A stretch of 23,773 nucleotides of DNA from an uncultured Lachnospiraceae bacterium. Lineage in GTDB: Bacteria; Bacillota_A; Clostridia; Lachnospirales; Lachnospiraceae. Below the pieces are notes generated by a model. That model made no database searches, was not told the origin of the DNA, and saw only the letters and a list, made by a program, of their open reading frames with translations. The stretch lies in assembly GCA_905200565.1 (NCBI GenBank), contig CAJKKX010000002.1, positions 1-23,773 of the forward strand, written 5' to 3'. Every line of letters starts with the position of its first letter. Within the stretch, counting starts at the first letter, position 1. Shown here piece after piece: positions 15,083 through 23,773 of the stretch. The translations under genes were made by a program, and so were the position numbers.

Positions 15083-16504
15083 TTATGGCTTTTCTTTCGC
15101 CCGTTTCAGGGAAAAAGTAAATTCCGAGCCGACGCCCTCGGTGCTCACCACATGGATATTTTCATTGTGTGCCTGGATGATTTCTTTCGTGATGGAGAGG
15201 CCGAGGCCGGTTCCTTTTTTGTCTTTGCCACGGGAAGGGTCGGTTTTATAAAAACGTTTCCAGATTTTCTTCAGGCTGTCCTTTGGGATGCCTTCTCCGG
15301 TATCCTTTACGGAAACGAATACTTTTTCATGCTTTTCGGTGGTTTCGATGTAGATGGCGGACTCCGGATGGCTGAACTTGATCGCATTATCGATCAGGTT
15401 ATACAGAACCTGCTGGATTTTCCCCATGTCGGCAGTTACCATCAGTGCTTTGGCGTCAAAGATCAGTTCGATGCGGACCAGCTTTTTCTCGCAGATTCCC
15501 TCAAAGGCTGCGGCGGTGTTCCGAATCACAGAATTGATGTCAAAGTTTGTGATTTCCAGATAAGTCTTTTTATCGTCATAGTTATTTAAAGTTAGAAGGC
15601 CGCTGGTCAGTTTATTCAGCCGCTCGGTCTCCGAGAGAACGATATTCAGGTATTTTTCCTGCATCTCTACGGGAATTGTCCCGTCCAGCATGGCTTCCAG
15701 GTATCCCTTGATGGAGGTAAGGGGGGAACGGAAGTCATGGGAAATATTGGAGATAAATTTCCTCTGGTATTCTCCGGAGCTGCGGATCTCGCCCGCCATA
15801 TAATTCATGGACGCCGCCAGATAGCCCATTTCGTCTCTGGTTTCTACGGGAACTTTATAGTTCAGATTTCCTCCGGCAAACTCGTTTGCCCCGTGGATGA
15901 TCCGTTTGAGGGGGAAGTATACGGAAAACATAAATACCAGAAGAAGAATCAGCGAGAGAAGGAGCAGGATGATAAGGGTAATATAATTGATATTCAAAAA
16001 AGCATCCTTCTCCGCGGTAAACTGTTCTACGTCGCAGTGGATGGCGATATATCCCTTTGCACGGTAATTGGAGATAATAGGGGAAACGACACTGAGCATG
16101 TCGGAGTCAAAATATCCGAAAAAGTCTCCCTGCTGGTAATAATTTCCTGCCAGGCGGGTGGTATCGAAATCCCGAATCTGCCCGGTCGGCTCTGGGCTAT
16201 ATTCCTTTGAAGTGTTTAAAAGGATTTCTCCCTTTGTGTTCATCAGCCAGATTTCCACGGAATGATAGGAGGCCAGCGCTTTCAGATTGTCATAGATATC
16301 CTGAAGGGAAGAGGAATCTTCCCGGTAGGACTGCGCCAGCCTGCCGGAAGAGACGGCGTTTGCCTCCCGGTACATAGCTTCTGTATTGGACTTTATCAGA
16401 TGGTTTTTCGTCAGGGAGGAAATCAGGGTGGATACCGCTACGAAACTGAGAATTCCAAAGCACAGCCAGGCAAGGATAAACTTGAGACAGAGCTTTTTTT
16501 TCAT
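15083..16504 (-). CDS. Membrane sensor histidine kinase
   Basis: A 473-aa kinase, second gene of a two-gene minus-strand operon. TM1 lies at about residues 8-31, an extracellular sensor of about 135 residues follows, and TM2 is at 172-197. Next is HAMP (about 198-250). HisKA has the phospho-acceptor His256 in SNISHDFRSPLTSIKGY, and the ATPase domain has N-box NLIDNAIKF, G1 DTGEGIPK and G2 GTGLGL. All catalytic motifs are intact. ATG overlaps the response regulator stop (ATGA), so the two are translationally coupled. The extracellular signal cannot be read from the sequence. It is the last host gene before the prophage remnant and its 3' end lies only about 20 bases from the intron-like segment. 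Confidence 0.93.
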   Translation of the reverse strand: MKKKLCLKFILAWLCFGILSFVAVSTLISSLTKNHLIKSNTEAMYREANAVSSGRLAQSYREDSSSLQDIYDNLKALASYHSVEIWLMNTKGEILLNTSKEYSPEPTGQIRDFDTTRLAGNYYQQGDFFGYFDSDMLSVVSPIISNYRAKGYIAIHCDVEQFTAEKDAFLNINYITLIILLLLSLILLLVFMFSVYFPLKRIIHGANEFAGGNLNYKVPVETRDEMGYLAASMNYMAGEIRSSGEYQRKFISNISHDFRSPLTSIKGYLEAMLDGTIPVEMQEKYLNIVLSETERLNKLTSGLLTLNNYDDKKTYLEITNFDINSVIRNTAAAFEGICEKKLVRIELIFDAKALMVTADMGKIQQVLYNLIDNAIKFSHPESAIYIETTEKHEKVFVSVKDTGEGIPKDSLKKIWKRFYKTDPSRGKDKKGTGLGLSITKEIIQAHNENIHVVSTEGVGSEFTFSLKRAKEKP

Positions 16505-17205
16505 CGGCTTTTTACCTCAAATTTATAACCGATTCCCCAGACCGTAGACAAAGCCCAGTAGTCATTGTCCTTGATTTTTTCACGGAGACGTTTGATATGT
16601 ACGTCTACCGTCCGGGTATCGCCAATATATTCGTAGCCCCAGATATGGTCGAGAAGCTGTTCCCTGGTAAAGACCTGATTCGGTGAGGAAGCCAGAAAAT
16701 ACAGAAGCTCCATTTCCTTCGGGGGCATGTCGATCGTCTCTCCTTTATAGAGAACGGAGTAGTTTGTCTGGTTGACGATCAGATCCGGATATTCTACGAT
16801 TTTTCCGGTCTGGCCTCCGAGGGAGGACTTATCCGGCTGGAAACGCCGGAGGACCGCTTTGACCCGCGCGACCAGTTCTTTGGAGTCGAAGGGTTTGATC
16901 ATATAATCATCTGCGCCCAGCTCCAGCCCCAGAACCTTATCAAAAATTTCTCCTTTTGCAGAGAGCATGATGATCGGAACTGAGGAACGCTGCCGGATTT
17001 CACGGCATACCTGATAACCATCAATGCCCGGAAGCATCAGATCCAGCAGAATCAGGTTTGGAGAAAAGGAGACGAATTCGCGCAGGGCCGCCTCTCCGTC
17101 GTTTACGATGCGGGTATCAAAGCATTCCTTTGTCAGATACAGGGAAATCAGCTCTGCAATATTATTGTCGTCATCCACAATCATTATTTTCTGTCTTGCA
17201 ACCAT
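16501..17205 (-). CDS. OmpR/PhoB-family response regulator
   Basis: A 234-aa protein with a receiver domain (acidic pocket Asp11-Asp13, phospho-acceptor Asp55 in LLDLMLPG, conserved Lys104 in MIKPF) followed by a winged-helix DNA-binding domain (about residues 130-230; VDVHIKRLREKI and the GIGYKF end are diagnostic). GGAGG precedes the start on the minus strand. It is the partner of the downstream histidine kinase and is phosphorylated by it to control transcription. Target genes are unknown. The OPT-PqqD operon ends just upstream behind a strong terminator, so it is a separate unit. Confidence 0.95.
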   Translation of the reverse strand: MVARQKIMIVDDDNNIAELISLYLTKECFDTRIVNDGEAALREFVSFSPNLILLDLMLPGIDGYQVCREIRQRSSVPIIMLSAKGEIFDKVLGLELGADDYMIKPFDSKELVARVKAVLRRFQPDKSSLGGQTGKIVEYPDLIVNQTNYSVLYKGETIDMPPKEMELLYFLASSPNQVFTREQLLDHIWGYEYIGDTRTVDVHIKRLREKIKDNDYWALSTVWGIGYKFEVKSR

Positions 17206-17290
17206 AGAAACCTCCTTATGGTATCAGTCATCTCTCGGAATCTTCAGGCAGATAAAAGGAAAACCGGTAGATTCCACGATAAATTTTCAA

Positions 17291-17322
17291 AAACTTTCCC
17301 GGTTTTGACGCCGGGAAAGTTT
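17291..17322 (-). terminator. Terminator of the OPT-pqqD operon
   Basis: AAACTTTCCCGG (17291-17302) is perfectly complementary to CCGGGAAAGTTT (17311-17322), with an 8-base loop. It lies 4 bases after the PqqD-like stop codon on the minus strand and is followed there by a short T-run. It separates the transporter operon from the two-component operon. Confidence 0.9.
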
Positions 17323-17326
17323 ATTT

Positions 17327-17689
17327 TTAGTTTTCTGTCTTATTCGTAAAGCTGATCAAACGGCAGCGTTCCATGATCTGGAAATATTTTACAATTCTCG
17401 GATACAGAGGTTCGGATTTCTCGCCGAATTGCTCTTTTTGTAAAGATGCCAGTTCCATAACCGTATGCTTTCCGTCAATAAGCGGCCACAGGAAACTTCC
17501 CTGCTCATCCAGATGGATTTTCGTAAAACGCGGCTTTTTAAAGAGTCTCTGCGCAATGGTATTGAAAACTCCCGTATTCTCAGTTTCCAGTATGACCAGT
17601 TCTTTTTCATCTGCATACCACTTAAGCAGAGGTGATTTTTCAGGTATGAATTCAAGATAGTTATATTGTTTTTTCTTTTTTTTTCTCAT
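17327..17689 (-). CDS. PqqD-like peptide-binding protein
   Basis: A 120-aa protein. Residues of about 40-118 form a PqqD fold: FTKIHLDEQGSFLWPLIDG, then an alpha-helical VMELASLQKEQFG and YFQIMERCRLI. This is the RiPP recognition element family, which binds leader peptides for modifying enzymes. Its start codon overlaps the OPT transporter stop codon (TAATG), so the two proteins are made together. No radical SAM enzyme or precursor peptide lies in the window. The N-terminus is MRKKKKKQ, written by a nine-A run just after the start codon. In this setting it probably binds a peptide or a partner of the transporter; the exact role is unknown. Confidence 0.75.
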   Translation of the reverse strand: MRKKKKKQYNYLEFIPEKSPLLKWYADEKELVILETENTGVFNTIAQRLFKKPRFTKIHLDEQGSFLWPLIDGKHTVMELASLQKEQFGEKSEPLYPRIVKYFQIMERCRLISFTNKTEN

Positions 17690-19587
17690 TAATTTTTACT
17701 CTTCTTCCACAGAGAGAATTTGAGCAGAGACAGAATCATAACTGCCAGAAGGATAAGTCCGCCGATATTGCCCAGGCTTAGTTTGTCCGCCAGGCTCATA
17801 TTAATTCCAAATACCGTCAAAATCGCAAGCAGGATTCCGACAATTCCCTCTCCGGCAATCATTCCGGCACAGAACAGTGTTCCGTCTGTTTTCTGACGCT
17901 CTTTCACCTTCGCGTCGGTCTTTTTCCGGCTGTCCATGAGCAAACGAACAACGCCGCCGCACATAATAGCTGCATTTAAGTAAATCGGAAGATATAATCC
18001 GAGTGCAAACGGCATGACCGGAATTCTTAAAATCTCAAGAGCAATCCCTATGCAAACGCCGATAAACACAAGATTCCACGGGAGGTTTCCGCCCATAATT
18101 CCTTCTACGATCATCTTCATAAGCGTAGCCTGAGGCGCCGGGACTTCTGCTCCGCCATATCCCCATGCGGCGTTCAGAAGGTAAAGGACTCCGCCGATAG
18201 CAAGAGCTGATGCAACAACGCCGATGATCTCGCCGATCTGCTGTTTTTTCGGTGTAGCGCCCAAAAGATATCCTGTTTTCAGATCCTGAGAGGTATCTCC
18301 TGCGATGGCCGCGATGATACAGATCACAGATCCGACAGCGATGGCGGCAACCATTCCTGAAATTCCTGTATTTCCAGAAGCCTTAATAGCGAAGGTAGCA
18401 ACGAGGAGAGTTGCGATTGCCATGCCGGAGACAGGGTTATTGGAACTTCCGATAAGACCTACCATGCGGGAAGATACTGTCGCAAAGAAAAATCCAAATA
18501 TAACGATCACGATTGCGCCGAGCAGATTTACCGGGACGGCAGGAACAAGCCAGATAATGATGATCATGGCTGCAATACCGATAAGAATCATGTTCATAGG
18601 AAGATCAAGCGCAGTACGTTCGGTACTGTTATCCCTTCCGTTTTTCATTCCTTTCATGGAATCGCGGAAAGTTGTAATAATCAGCGGAAATGACTTAATG
18701 AGAGAGATCGCGCCGCCTGTAGCGATTGCGCCTGCACCTATATATTTCACATAATTCGTCCAGATCGCTGCCGCTCCGCCCGTTTCATATAACTGGGCGA
18801 TCGTTACTCCGGCGTCGGCAGGATAGAGGGAAATATTCGCTCCAAACAGGCAGATAAGCGGGATAATCACCATCCATCCGAAAAGAGACCCTGCAAACAT
18901 ATAGGAAGCGATTTTAGGCCCTACGATGTATCCTACGCCAAGAAGCGCGGGATAGACTTCAACTCCAAGCTCTCCTTTGAAAGATTTAAATGCCACGGAA
19001 ATATCTGCCGGTATTACTTTCAGCCCGTCGACGATAAACTTATAAATTGCCGCAAGCCCCATACCGGAGAACACCGTGGAGGCATTTGATCCGCCCTCTT
19101 CGCCGGCAAGAAGGACGTCTGCACAGGCAGTCCCTTCGGGATAGAGTAATGTGGCGTGTTCTTTCACAATTAATGCGTTGCGAAGAGGAACCATAAATAA
19201 GATGCCGAGAATACCGCCGCAGAGGGCAATAAGGGTAATTTCCAGGATGCTGGGCATCTCTGTCAGGCCGTCTTTTGCCCATAAAAACAGGGCAGGCATT
19301 GTGAAAATAGCGCCGGCTGCCAAGGATTCTCCGGCAGAGCCGATTGTCTGAACAATGTTGCTTTCCAGAATGGAATTCTTCTTCATGATCACGCGGATCA
19401 CTCCCATAGCAAGAACTGCTGCCGGAATAGAGGCAGAAACAGTCATGCCAACGCGAAGTCCTAAGTAGGCATTCGCCGCACCGAACACAACAGCAAGGAT
19501 AATACCCATTACAACTGAGGTAACGGTGATTTCCGGGGTAATCTTGTCTGCTGGAACATAAGGTTTGAACTCATTTGTACTGTTCAT
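17689..19587 (-). CDS. OPT-family oligopeptide transporter
   Basis: A 632-aa integral membrane protein with many hydrophobic helices, typical in length for prokaryotic OPT transporters. The N-terminal [18 protein letters not shown] segment, the [19 protein letters not shown] motif, the [18 protein letters not shown] loop and the [14 protein letters not shown] segment are characteristic of the family. It should take up small peptides or related metal chelates by proton coupling; the substrate is not predictable. GAAGGAG is correctly spaced before the start. It is the first gene of a two-gene operon with the PqqD-like protein; a promoter lies upstream and overlaps the end of mutS2. Confidence 0.92.
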   Translation of the reverse strand: MNSTNEFKPYVPADKITPEITVTSVVMGIILAVVFGAANAYLGLRVGMTVSASIPAAVLAMGVIRVIMKKNSILESNIVQTIGSAGESLAAGAIFTMPALFLWAKDGLTEMPSILEITLIALCGGILGILFMVPLRNALIVKEHATLLYPEGTACADVLLAGEEGGSNASTVFSGMGLAAIYKFIVDGLKVIPADISVAFKSFKGELGVEVYPALLGVGYIVGPKIASYMFAGSLFGWMVIIPLICLFGANISLYPADAGVTIAQLYETGGAAAIWTNYVKYIGAGAIATGGAISLIKSFPLIITTFRDSMKGMKNGRDNSTERTALDLPMNMILIGIAAMIIIIWLVPAVPVNLLGAIVIVIFGFFFATVSSRMVGLIGSSNNPVSGMAIATLLVATFAIKASGNTGISGMVAAIAVGSVICIIAAIAGDTSQDLKTGYLLGATPKKQQIGEIIGVVASALAIGGVLYLLNAAWGYGGAEVPAPQATLMKMIVEGIMGGNLPWNLVFIGVCIGIALEILRIPVMPFALGLYLPIYLNAAIMCGGVVRLLMDSRKKTDAKVKERQKTDGTLFCAGMIAGEGIVGILLAILTVFGINMSLADKLSLGNIGGLILLAVMILSLLKFSLWKKSKN

Positions 19588-19631
19588 GTTACTTTCTCCT
19601 TCCTCTTGTAAATTTTTCGATATTCCTGTCT

Positions 19632-19660
19632 ATTATAGCCGTTATCGCGCGGAATTACAA
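19632..19660 (-). promoter_or_regulatory. Promoter of the OPT-pqqD operon
   Basis: On the minus strand TTGTAA (plus 19655-19660) and TATAAT (plus 19632-19637) are separated by exactly 17 bases. The -35 is made of the last codon and stop codon of mutS2. The -10 is a perfect consensus. Transcription would start about 40 bases before the OPT start codon. Confidence 0.75.
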
Positions 19661-22033
19661 GACAACAATCGTTACGCCGGCGTCTCCTTCCCCGAATTCC
19701 CCCAGCCGAAAGCTTTTTACGCGCTTATTCCGGCGCAGGTAGGTATGAACGCCTTTGCGCAGCGCTCCCGTTCCCTTTCCGTGTACGATACGGACGCTCG
19801 GCACATGCGCCAGATAAGCGTCATCCAGATATTTATCCAGTTCGGCAATCGCTTCATCTACGGTTTTGCCAAGAAGATTCAGTTCCATACTCACAGAAGC
19901 GGATTTTGCCATTTTAATTTTTCCGCTGCCGCCGGTTCCTTTGCCGAGGCCGGGGCCTGTGACGCCCGGTTCTTCGATCAGTTCCAGGTCTTTGATATTC
20001 ACCTGAGAGCGCAGAATGCCCATCTGCACATACAGGTTTCCTTTGTCGTTGGGAAGCGTGCTTACCGTGCCTTTCAGGTTCATGCTTAAGACTTTTACGG
20101 AATCACCGATTTTCAAATCTTTTGCTTTTAATTCCTTTTTCGGCTTTTTCTCAGTTTTCAGAGTCAGATTCTTTTCCACGCCGGAAAGCTTTTTGCGCAG
20201 TTTGTCCCGCTCCTGTTCCATTTCTTTTGCAGAGATATTTGCTTTTCCGAATTTATTGAAATTCCGCATGGTGGTATCTGCATAATCTTTGGCGTCCTGT
20301 AAAATGGCGCGGGCTTCTTCATTGGCCTTCCTTAGAATGGCTTCCCGGCTGTTGTCCAGTTTATCCTGCTTCTGCTCCAGACGTTTTTTCAAGGTCTGTA
20401 TTTCCTGCTTATAGCGGTCGATCTCTTCCCGTTCCTTTTCAATGGTGGTGCGGCTGTTTTCCAGATCGGTAATCAGATCTTCAAAGCTTTCCTCCTGTTC
20501 GGTCAGATGCGTCTTGGCTTCTTCAATGATCTCATCAGAAAGGCCCAGCTTTGAGGAGATGGCGAAAGCATTGCTCTTGCCGGGAACTCCGATCAGCAGA
20601 CGATAGGTCGGGCGCAGCGTTTCCACATTAAATTCACAGCAGCCATTTTCCACGCCGGGCGAGGAGAGGGCGAATACCTTCAGTTCGCTGTAGTGGGTAG
20701 TCGCCATTGTGCGCGTGCCCCTGCGGTGCAGGTTTGACAGAATGGAGATTGCCAGGGCGGCGCCCTCGACAGGGTCGGTTCCGGCTCCCAGTTCGTCAAA
20801 GAGCGCCAGGGAACGGCTGGTTGCCTTTTCGAGAATGGATACGATATTTGTCATGTGGGAGGAGAACGTGCTGAGCGACTGTTCAATGCTCTGCTCGTCC
20901 CCGATGTCCGCAAAGACTTCCTCAAACACGGCAAGCTCAGAACCGTCGAAAGCCGGGATATGAAGTCCCGCCTGCCCCATCAGGGTAAACAGTCCGACCG
21001 TTTTCAGAGAAACCGTCTTTCCGCCCGTATTCGGCCCCGTAATAATCAGAAGCTGAAAATCTTTTCCAAGATGAATGTCAATCGGGACGACCTTTTTCTT
21101 ATCCAGAAGGGGATGCCGCCCTTTCTTTATGTTAATCCAGCCCTTTTCATTGAAAACCGGTTCGCTCCCGTTATAGGAGCGTGAGAGCTGGGCTTTTGCG
21201 AAAATCACATCGAGCTGTGTCAGAAGGGTTAAGTCGTCTCTGATCGTTTCGGTTTCCTGTGCCACAAGGCTGCTCAGGGTGGAGAGAATGACTTCGATCT
21301 CCTGCTCCTCTTTCATTTCCAGTTCCCGAAGCTCATTGTTCAGCTTTACGACTGCCATCGGCTCGATAAAGAGGGTGGAGCCTGTGGAGGACTGGTCATG
21401 AATCATTCCCGGCACCTGTCCGCGGTATTCCGCCCGGACGGGAATACAGTAGCGGCCGTTTCGCATGGTGATCACGGCATCCTGGAGATACGAGCGGACG
21501 GAACCGTTTACCATCGAGGCGAGCTGTGCGTGTACCCGGTCATTGGTCTGGCGCATGGAGCGGCGCAGACGGAACAGAGCGGGGCTGGCATCATCGCTTA
21601 ATTCATCTTCGGAGATGATGCAGCGCCGGATTTCCGAGGAAACCGGAGTGAGTGGCTGCAATGCCTCAAACAGATCATCCAGGGAATCTCCCGTATCTTC
21701 TCCGGCATCTTTTCTGGAATAGGATTTTACGCGCGCGCAGACCTCCAGAAGTTTGCAGATGCGAAGCAGCTCTTCCATACTTAAAATGCTTCCAATTTCC
21801 AGGCGTTTTAAAGTACCCCGCACATCGGTCACGCCGGAAAAGGAAATGTTTCCCCTGCGGAGCAGGCGGGAAAGAGCGTCGCTGGTCTCCCGCTGCGCTG
21901 CCTGAATTTCAGAAAGAATGGAGAAAGGCTTCAGGTTTTTACATTTATCTTTCGCCAGCGTGGAGCCTGCAAGGGCTGCGAGCTGGTCAATGATTTTGTC
22001 ATATTCTAATGTTTTCAATACTTTTTCGTTCAT
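19655..22033 (-). CDS. mutS2: MutS2 (RqcU) ATPase with Smr nuclease domain
   Basis: A 792-aa protein of normal family length. The N-terminal core and clamp domain are followed by a MutS-type ATPase with Walker A GPNTGGKT (residues 333-340) and Walker B LFDELGAGTDP (about 410). A long coiled coil of about residues 515-625 comes next, then the Smr domain (about 715-792; LNLLGKTVDEA and HGKGTGALRKGV). The canonical LDLRG of Smr is LNLLG here, a variant that is common in Clostridia as I recall. MutS2 suppresses recombination in some bacteria and in Bacillus splits collided ribosomes. It is transcribed away from the HtrA-like gene and is followed by the OPT operon. Confidence 0.96.
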   Translation of the reverse strand: MNEKVLKTLEYDKIIDQLAALAGSTLAKDKCKNLKPFSILSEIQAAQRETSDALSRLLRRGNISFSGVTDVRGTLKRLEIGSILSMEELLRICKLLEVCARVKSYSRKDAGEDTGDSLDDLFEALQPLTPVSSEIRRCIISEDELSDDASPALFRLRRSMRQTNDRVHAQLASMVNGSVRSYLQDAVITMRNGRYCIPVRAEYRGQVPGMIHDQSSTGSTLFIEPMAVVKLNNELRELEMKEEQEIEVILSTLSSLVAQETETIRDDLTLLTQLDVIFAKAQLSRSYNGSEPVFNEKGWINIKKGRHPLLDKKKVVPIDIHLGKDFQLLIITGPNTGGKTVSLKTVGLFTLMGQAGLHIPAFDGSELAVFEEVFADIGDEQSIEQSLSTFSSHMTNIVSILEKATSRSLALFDELGAGTDPVEGAALAISILSNLHRRGTRTMATTHYSELKVFALSSPGVENGCCEFNVETLRPTYRLLIGVPGKSNAFAISSKLGLSDEIIEEAKTHLTEQEESFEDLITDLENSRTTIEKEREEIDRYKQEIQTLKKRLEQKQDKLDNSREAILRKANEEARAILQDAKDYADTTMRNFNKFGKANISAKEMEQERDKLRKKLSGVEKNLTLKTEKKPKKELKAKDLKIGDSVKVLSMNLKGTVSTLPNDKGNLYVQMGILRSQVNIKDLELIEEPGVTGPGLGKGTGGSGKIKMAKSASVSMELNLLGKTVDEAIAELDKYLDDAYLAHVPSVRIVHGKGTGALRKGVHTYLRRNKRVKSFRLGEFGEGDAGVTIVVL

Positions 22034-22222
22034 CTGGTATCACCTTTTTTATAAAAATCAAACAGCAGATTCTGCCATTCGGAGTATTTATAGTTTACCC
22101 TATAATTGGAGAAAAGAAAACCAAAAATTTCACCATATCCTGCCGGAATTCACGATTTGTTCATAAGTTCCTGTTACAGTAGAAAGGATTGTGGGGAGGG
22201 AAGATAAAAGGAGATTATTTTT

Positions 22223-23482
22223 ATGCCGGAGAAGGATCAAAAAGAATTTACTTTTATGAACGAACAATTAAAGAAAAAACCATTTTACAGACAAAGATGG
22301 TTTCGGAAGGGCGTGAGCGCGGGGGCGCTGGCGGCCGTGTTTGGCGTGACGGCCGGCGTTACCTTTTCTGTGGCGCAGCCCTGGGCGAAAAAGCAGTTCG
22401 GGAAGCCGGACGACCCTTCGCAGATTATTGTCATTCAGGAAGAAACAGAGGCGGAAACGCAGGCCAGGCAGACGGAAACGGAGACGGAGGAGGCGCCGCA
22501 GACGGTCATCGAGCAGAAGGATCTGGAGATTGCAGATTATCGGATGCTGTATGAGAAAATGGCAAAGGTGGCGGAGGATGCAGCGCCGGCTATTGTGACG
22601 GTAACGTGCGAGACGAGTCAGATTGACTGGTTTGATGAAGTGATTGAAAACCACGTTCAGGCGTCGGGACTTGTAGTCGCCCAGAGTCATCAGGAATACT
22701 TTATTCTGACGGGAGCGCAGGCTGTGGAAACGGCGGAACGTATCATTGTGACGTTTTCGGATGGTACTGCCGCAGACGCCATGCTTCGAAAATGTGACCA
22801 TGTGACAGGGCTGGCGGTAGTGCGTGTTCCGAAATCCGCAGTAAATGGGAAGGAGATTATGCCTGTGGAGCTGTCCGCTTCGGAGGACATACAGAAGGGC
22901 GAGCCTGTGATCGCACTGGGGACTCCGGTGGCAAACAGTACCTCTGTGTCTTTTGGCATGGTTACCTCCGTGGTAGAGACGCCGATGGAGGATTCCCAGT
23001 ATCGGGTACTGAATACGGACATTCTGGGGAGCGAGCAGGGAAGCGGCGTTCTGATTGACCTGGAAGGAAGAATCGTGGGAATCATTGGACAGAATCCGGG
23101 GACGGATGGAAGAGGGATTACGCTGACTGCGCTGGAAGCCTCGGATATTCAGGGACTGGTGACAGACCTGGCGAACAACCGGGTGCGTTCCAGGATAGGA
23201 ATTACAGGAAAAGAGATTGATGAGACGATTTCCGGTGAATTTGATATGCCTCGCGGTATTTATGTGAGGAGCGTCTCAGAGGATTCCCCGGCGATGTATG
23301 CAGGGGTTTTTGAGACGGACGTCATTACCGGAATCAATGGCGAAGAAATCATGAGCATGGACGATTATGAGCAGGCGGTTCAAAGCCACAGTCCGGACGA
23401 AACCATCCAACTGGGGATTAAACGGGCGACGATGGAAGGCTATGTAGATATGGAAGTTACGGTGCAGCTTGGACGCCGATGA
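22223..23482 (+). CDS. Membrane-anchored HtrA-like PDZ protein, probable pseudoprotease
   Basis: A 419-aa protein. The start is set by AAGGAG 8-10 bases before ATG 22223. A cytoplasmic N-terminus leads to one membrane segment (about 29-51), a Thr/Glu-rich linker, an S1C trypsin-like domain (about 105-290) and a C-terminal PDZ domain (about 340-419; RGIYVRSVSEDSPA, TDVITGINGEEI). In the protease domain the usual TNNHV around the catalytic His reads TGAQAV (Gln166 at the His position), and the TDLAV around the catalytic Asp reads TGLAV (Gly196). The active-site GNSGG region is degenerate (EQGSGVL; Ser274 may remain). It is therefore probably a binding or chaperone-type homologue of DegP/HtrA without peptidase activity. 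It acts at the outer membrane face. It is divergent from mutS2 and precedes yhaM by 21 bases. Confidence 0.85.
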   Translation: MPEKDQKEFTFMNEQLKKKPFYRQRWFRKGVSAGALAAVFGVTAGVTFSVAQPWAKKQFGKPDDPSQIIVIQEETEAETQARQTETETEEAPQTVIEQKDLEIADYRMLYEKMAKVAEDAAPAIVTVTCETSQIDWFDEVIENHVQASGLVVAQSHQEYFILTGAQAVETAERIIVTFSDGTAADAMLRKCDHVTGLAVVRVPKSAVNGKEIMPVELSASEDIQKGEPVIALGTPVANSTSVSFGMVTSVVETPMEDSQYRVLNTDILGSEQGSGVLIDLEGRIVGIIGQNPGTDGRGITLTALEASDIQGLVTDLANNRVRSRIGITGKEIDETISGEFDMPRGIYVRSVSEDSPAMYAGVFETDVITGINGEEIMSMDDYEQAVQSHSPDETIQLGIKRATMEGYVDMEVTVQLGRR

Positions 23483-23503
23483 AAAATAGAGAGGTAAGGG
23501 AAA

Positions 23504-23773
23504 ATGAAATTTATTGAAACTTTAAGAGAGGGAGAGAAGGTCGGAGATATTTATCTGTGTAAGTATAAACAGGCGGCCGTCACGAAAAATGGAAAAGCTT
23601 ATGAAAATGTGATTTTGCAGGACAAAACGGGAATCATTGACGCGAAGATCTGGGACCCGGATTCCCAGGGGATTGATGATTTCTCAGCAATGGATTATGT
23701 GGATATCGTTGGGGATGTGACAAATTTTCAGGGCGCCCTGCAATTAAATATCAAGCGTGCGCGCAGAGCCAGG
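23504..23773 (+). CDS. yhaM: YhaM-type 3'-5' exoribonuclease, 5' part only
   Basis: The first 90 residues of a protein start at ATG 23504 (GAGGTAAGGG upstream) and run off the window. They form an OB-fold: KVGDIYLCKYKQAAVTKNGK, DKTGIIDAKIWDPDSQ and VDIVGDVTNFQGALQLNI. This matches the N-terminal nucleic-acid-binding domain of YhaM; the catalytic HD domain would lie beyond the window edge. YhaM removes 3' ends of RNA and is Mn-dependent. It follows the HtrA-like gene by 21 bases and is likely in the same operon. Confidence 0.85.
   Translation, partial: MKFIETLREGEKVGDIYLCKYKQAAVTKNGKAYENVILQDKTGIIDAKIWDPDSQGIDDFSAMDYVDIVGDVTNFQGALQLNIKRARRAR

Noticed and set aside
17237..17275. A 7-bp inverted repeat (GGAATCT/AGATTCC) upstream of the response regulator as its autoregulatory site
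   Set aside because: It is too short and too widely spaced for confidence; OmpR-type regulators usually use direct repeats.
19565..22166. Several plus-strand frames of 60-170 aa across the mutS2 and OPT genes
   Set aside because: All are shadows of strongly supported minus-strand genes with no ribosome binding sites.

Overview
The window looks like a piece of a Clostridia (probably Lachnospiraceae) chromosome. This is judged from strong AGGAGG-type ribosome binding sites, the protein families present, and core genes of Firmicute type (MutS2, YhaM, an OmpR-type two-component pair). No taxonomic search was possible. The left 60% is the tail end of a decayed siphovirus-type prophage or prophage remnant. 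The right 40% is ordinary host chromosome.

Positions 1-2229 hold the 3' end of an unidentified gene and then an inserted accessory block. That block carries a lipoprotein gene, a possible Cys-rich mini-gene with a broken second copy (a 70-bp direct repeat), and a small one-pass membrane protein gene with its own promoter and terminator. This is the arrangement expected of phage 'moron' cargo placed just ahead of the tape-measure gene. Positions 2230-12597 are the tail module, all on the plus strand and tightly packed: tape measure (1874 aa), a possible 31-codon micro-gene, distal tail protein, a frameshifted tail-associated/endopeptidase-type protein, two tail-fibre-like proteins, and a protein that joins an N-terminal coiled-coil segment to a GT92-like glycosyltransferase.

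After the glycosyltransferase the phage order breaks. A Shine-Dalgarno and ATG are left without a recognisable gene. Next come an inward-facing Fic AMP-transferase-type gene with a 16-bp inverted repeat over its promoter and two decayed phage-type genes (a small acidic protein and a KilA-N protein, both with in-frame stops). A terminator follows, then a sequence that resembles the 5' end of a group II intron. No lysis genes or integrase lie in the window, and the tail-tip gene is broken, so the prophage is probably defective.

From 15083 onward the genes are chromosomal. On the minus strand, reading right to left, there is mutS2, then an OPT-family oligopeptide transporter overlapping a PqqD-like peptide-binding protein (own promoter, perfect 12-bp terminator stem), then a response regulator/histidine kinase pair overlapping by ATGA. 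Divergent from mutS2 on the plus strand is a membrane-anchored HtrA-like protein whose catalytic His and Asp appear to be lost, followed by the start of a YhaM-type 3'-5' exoribonuclease that runs off the window.
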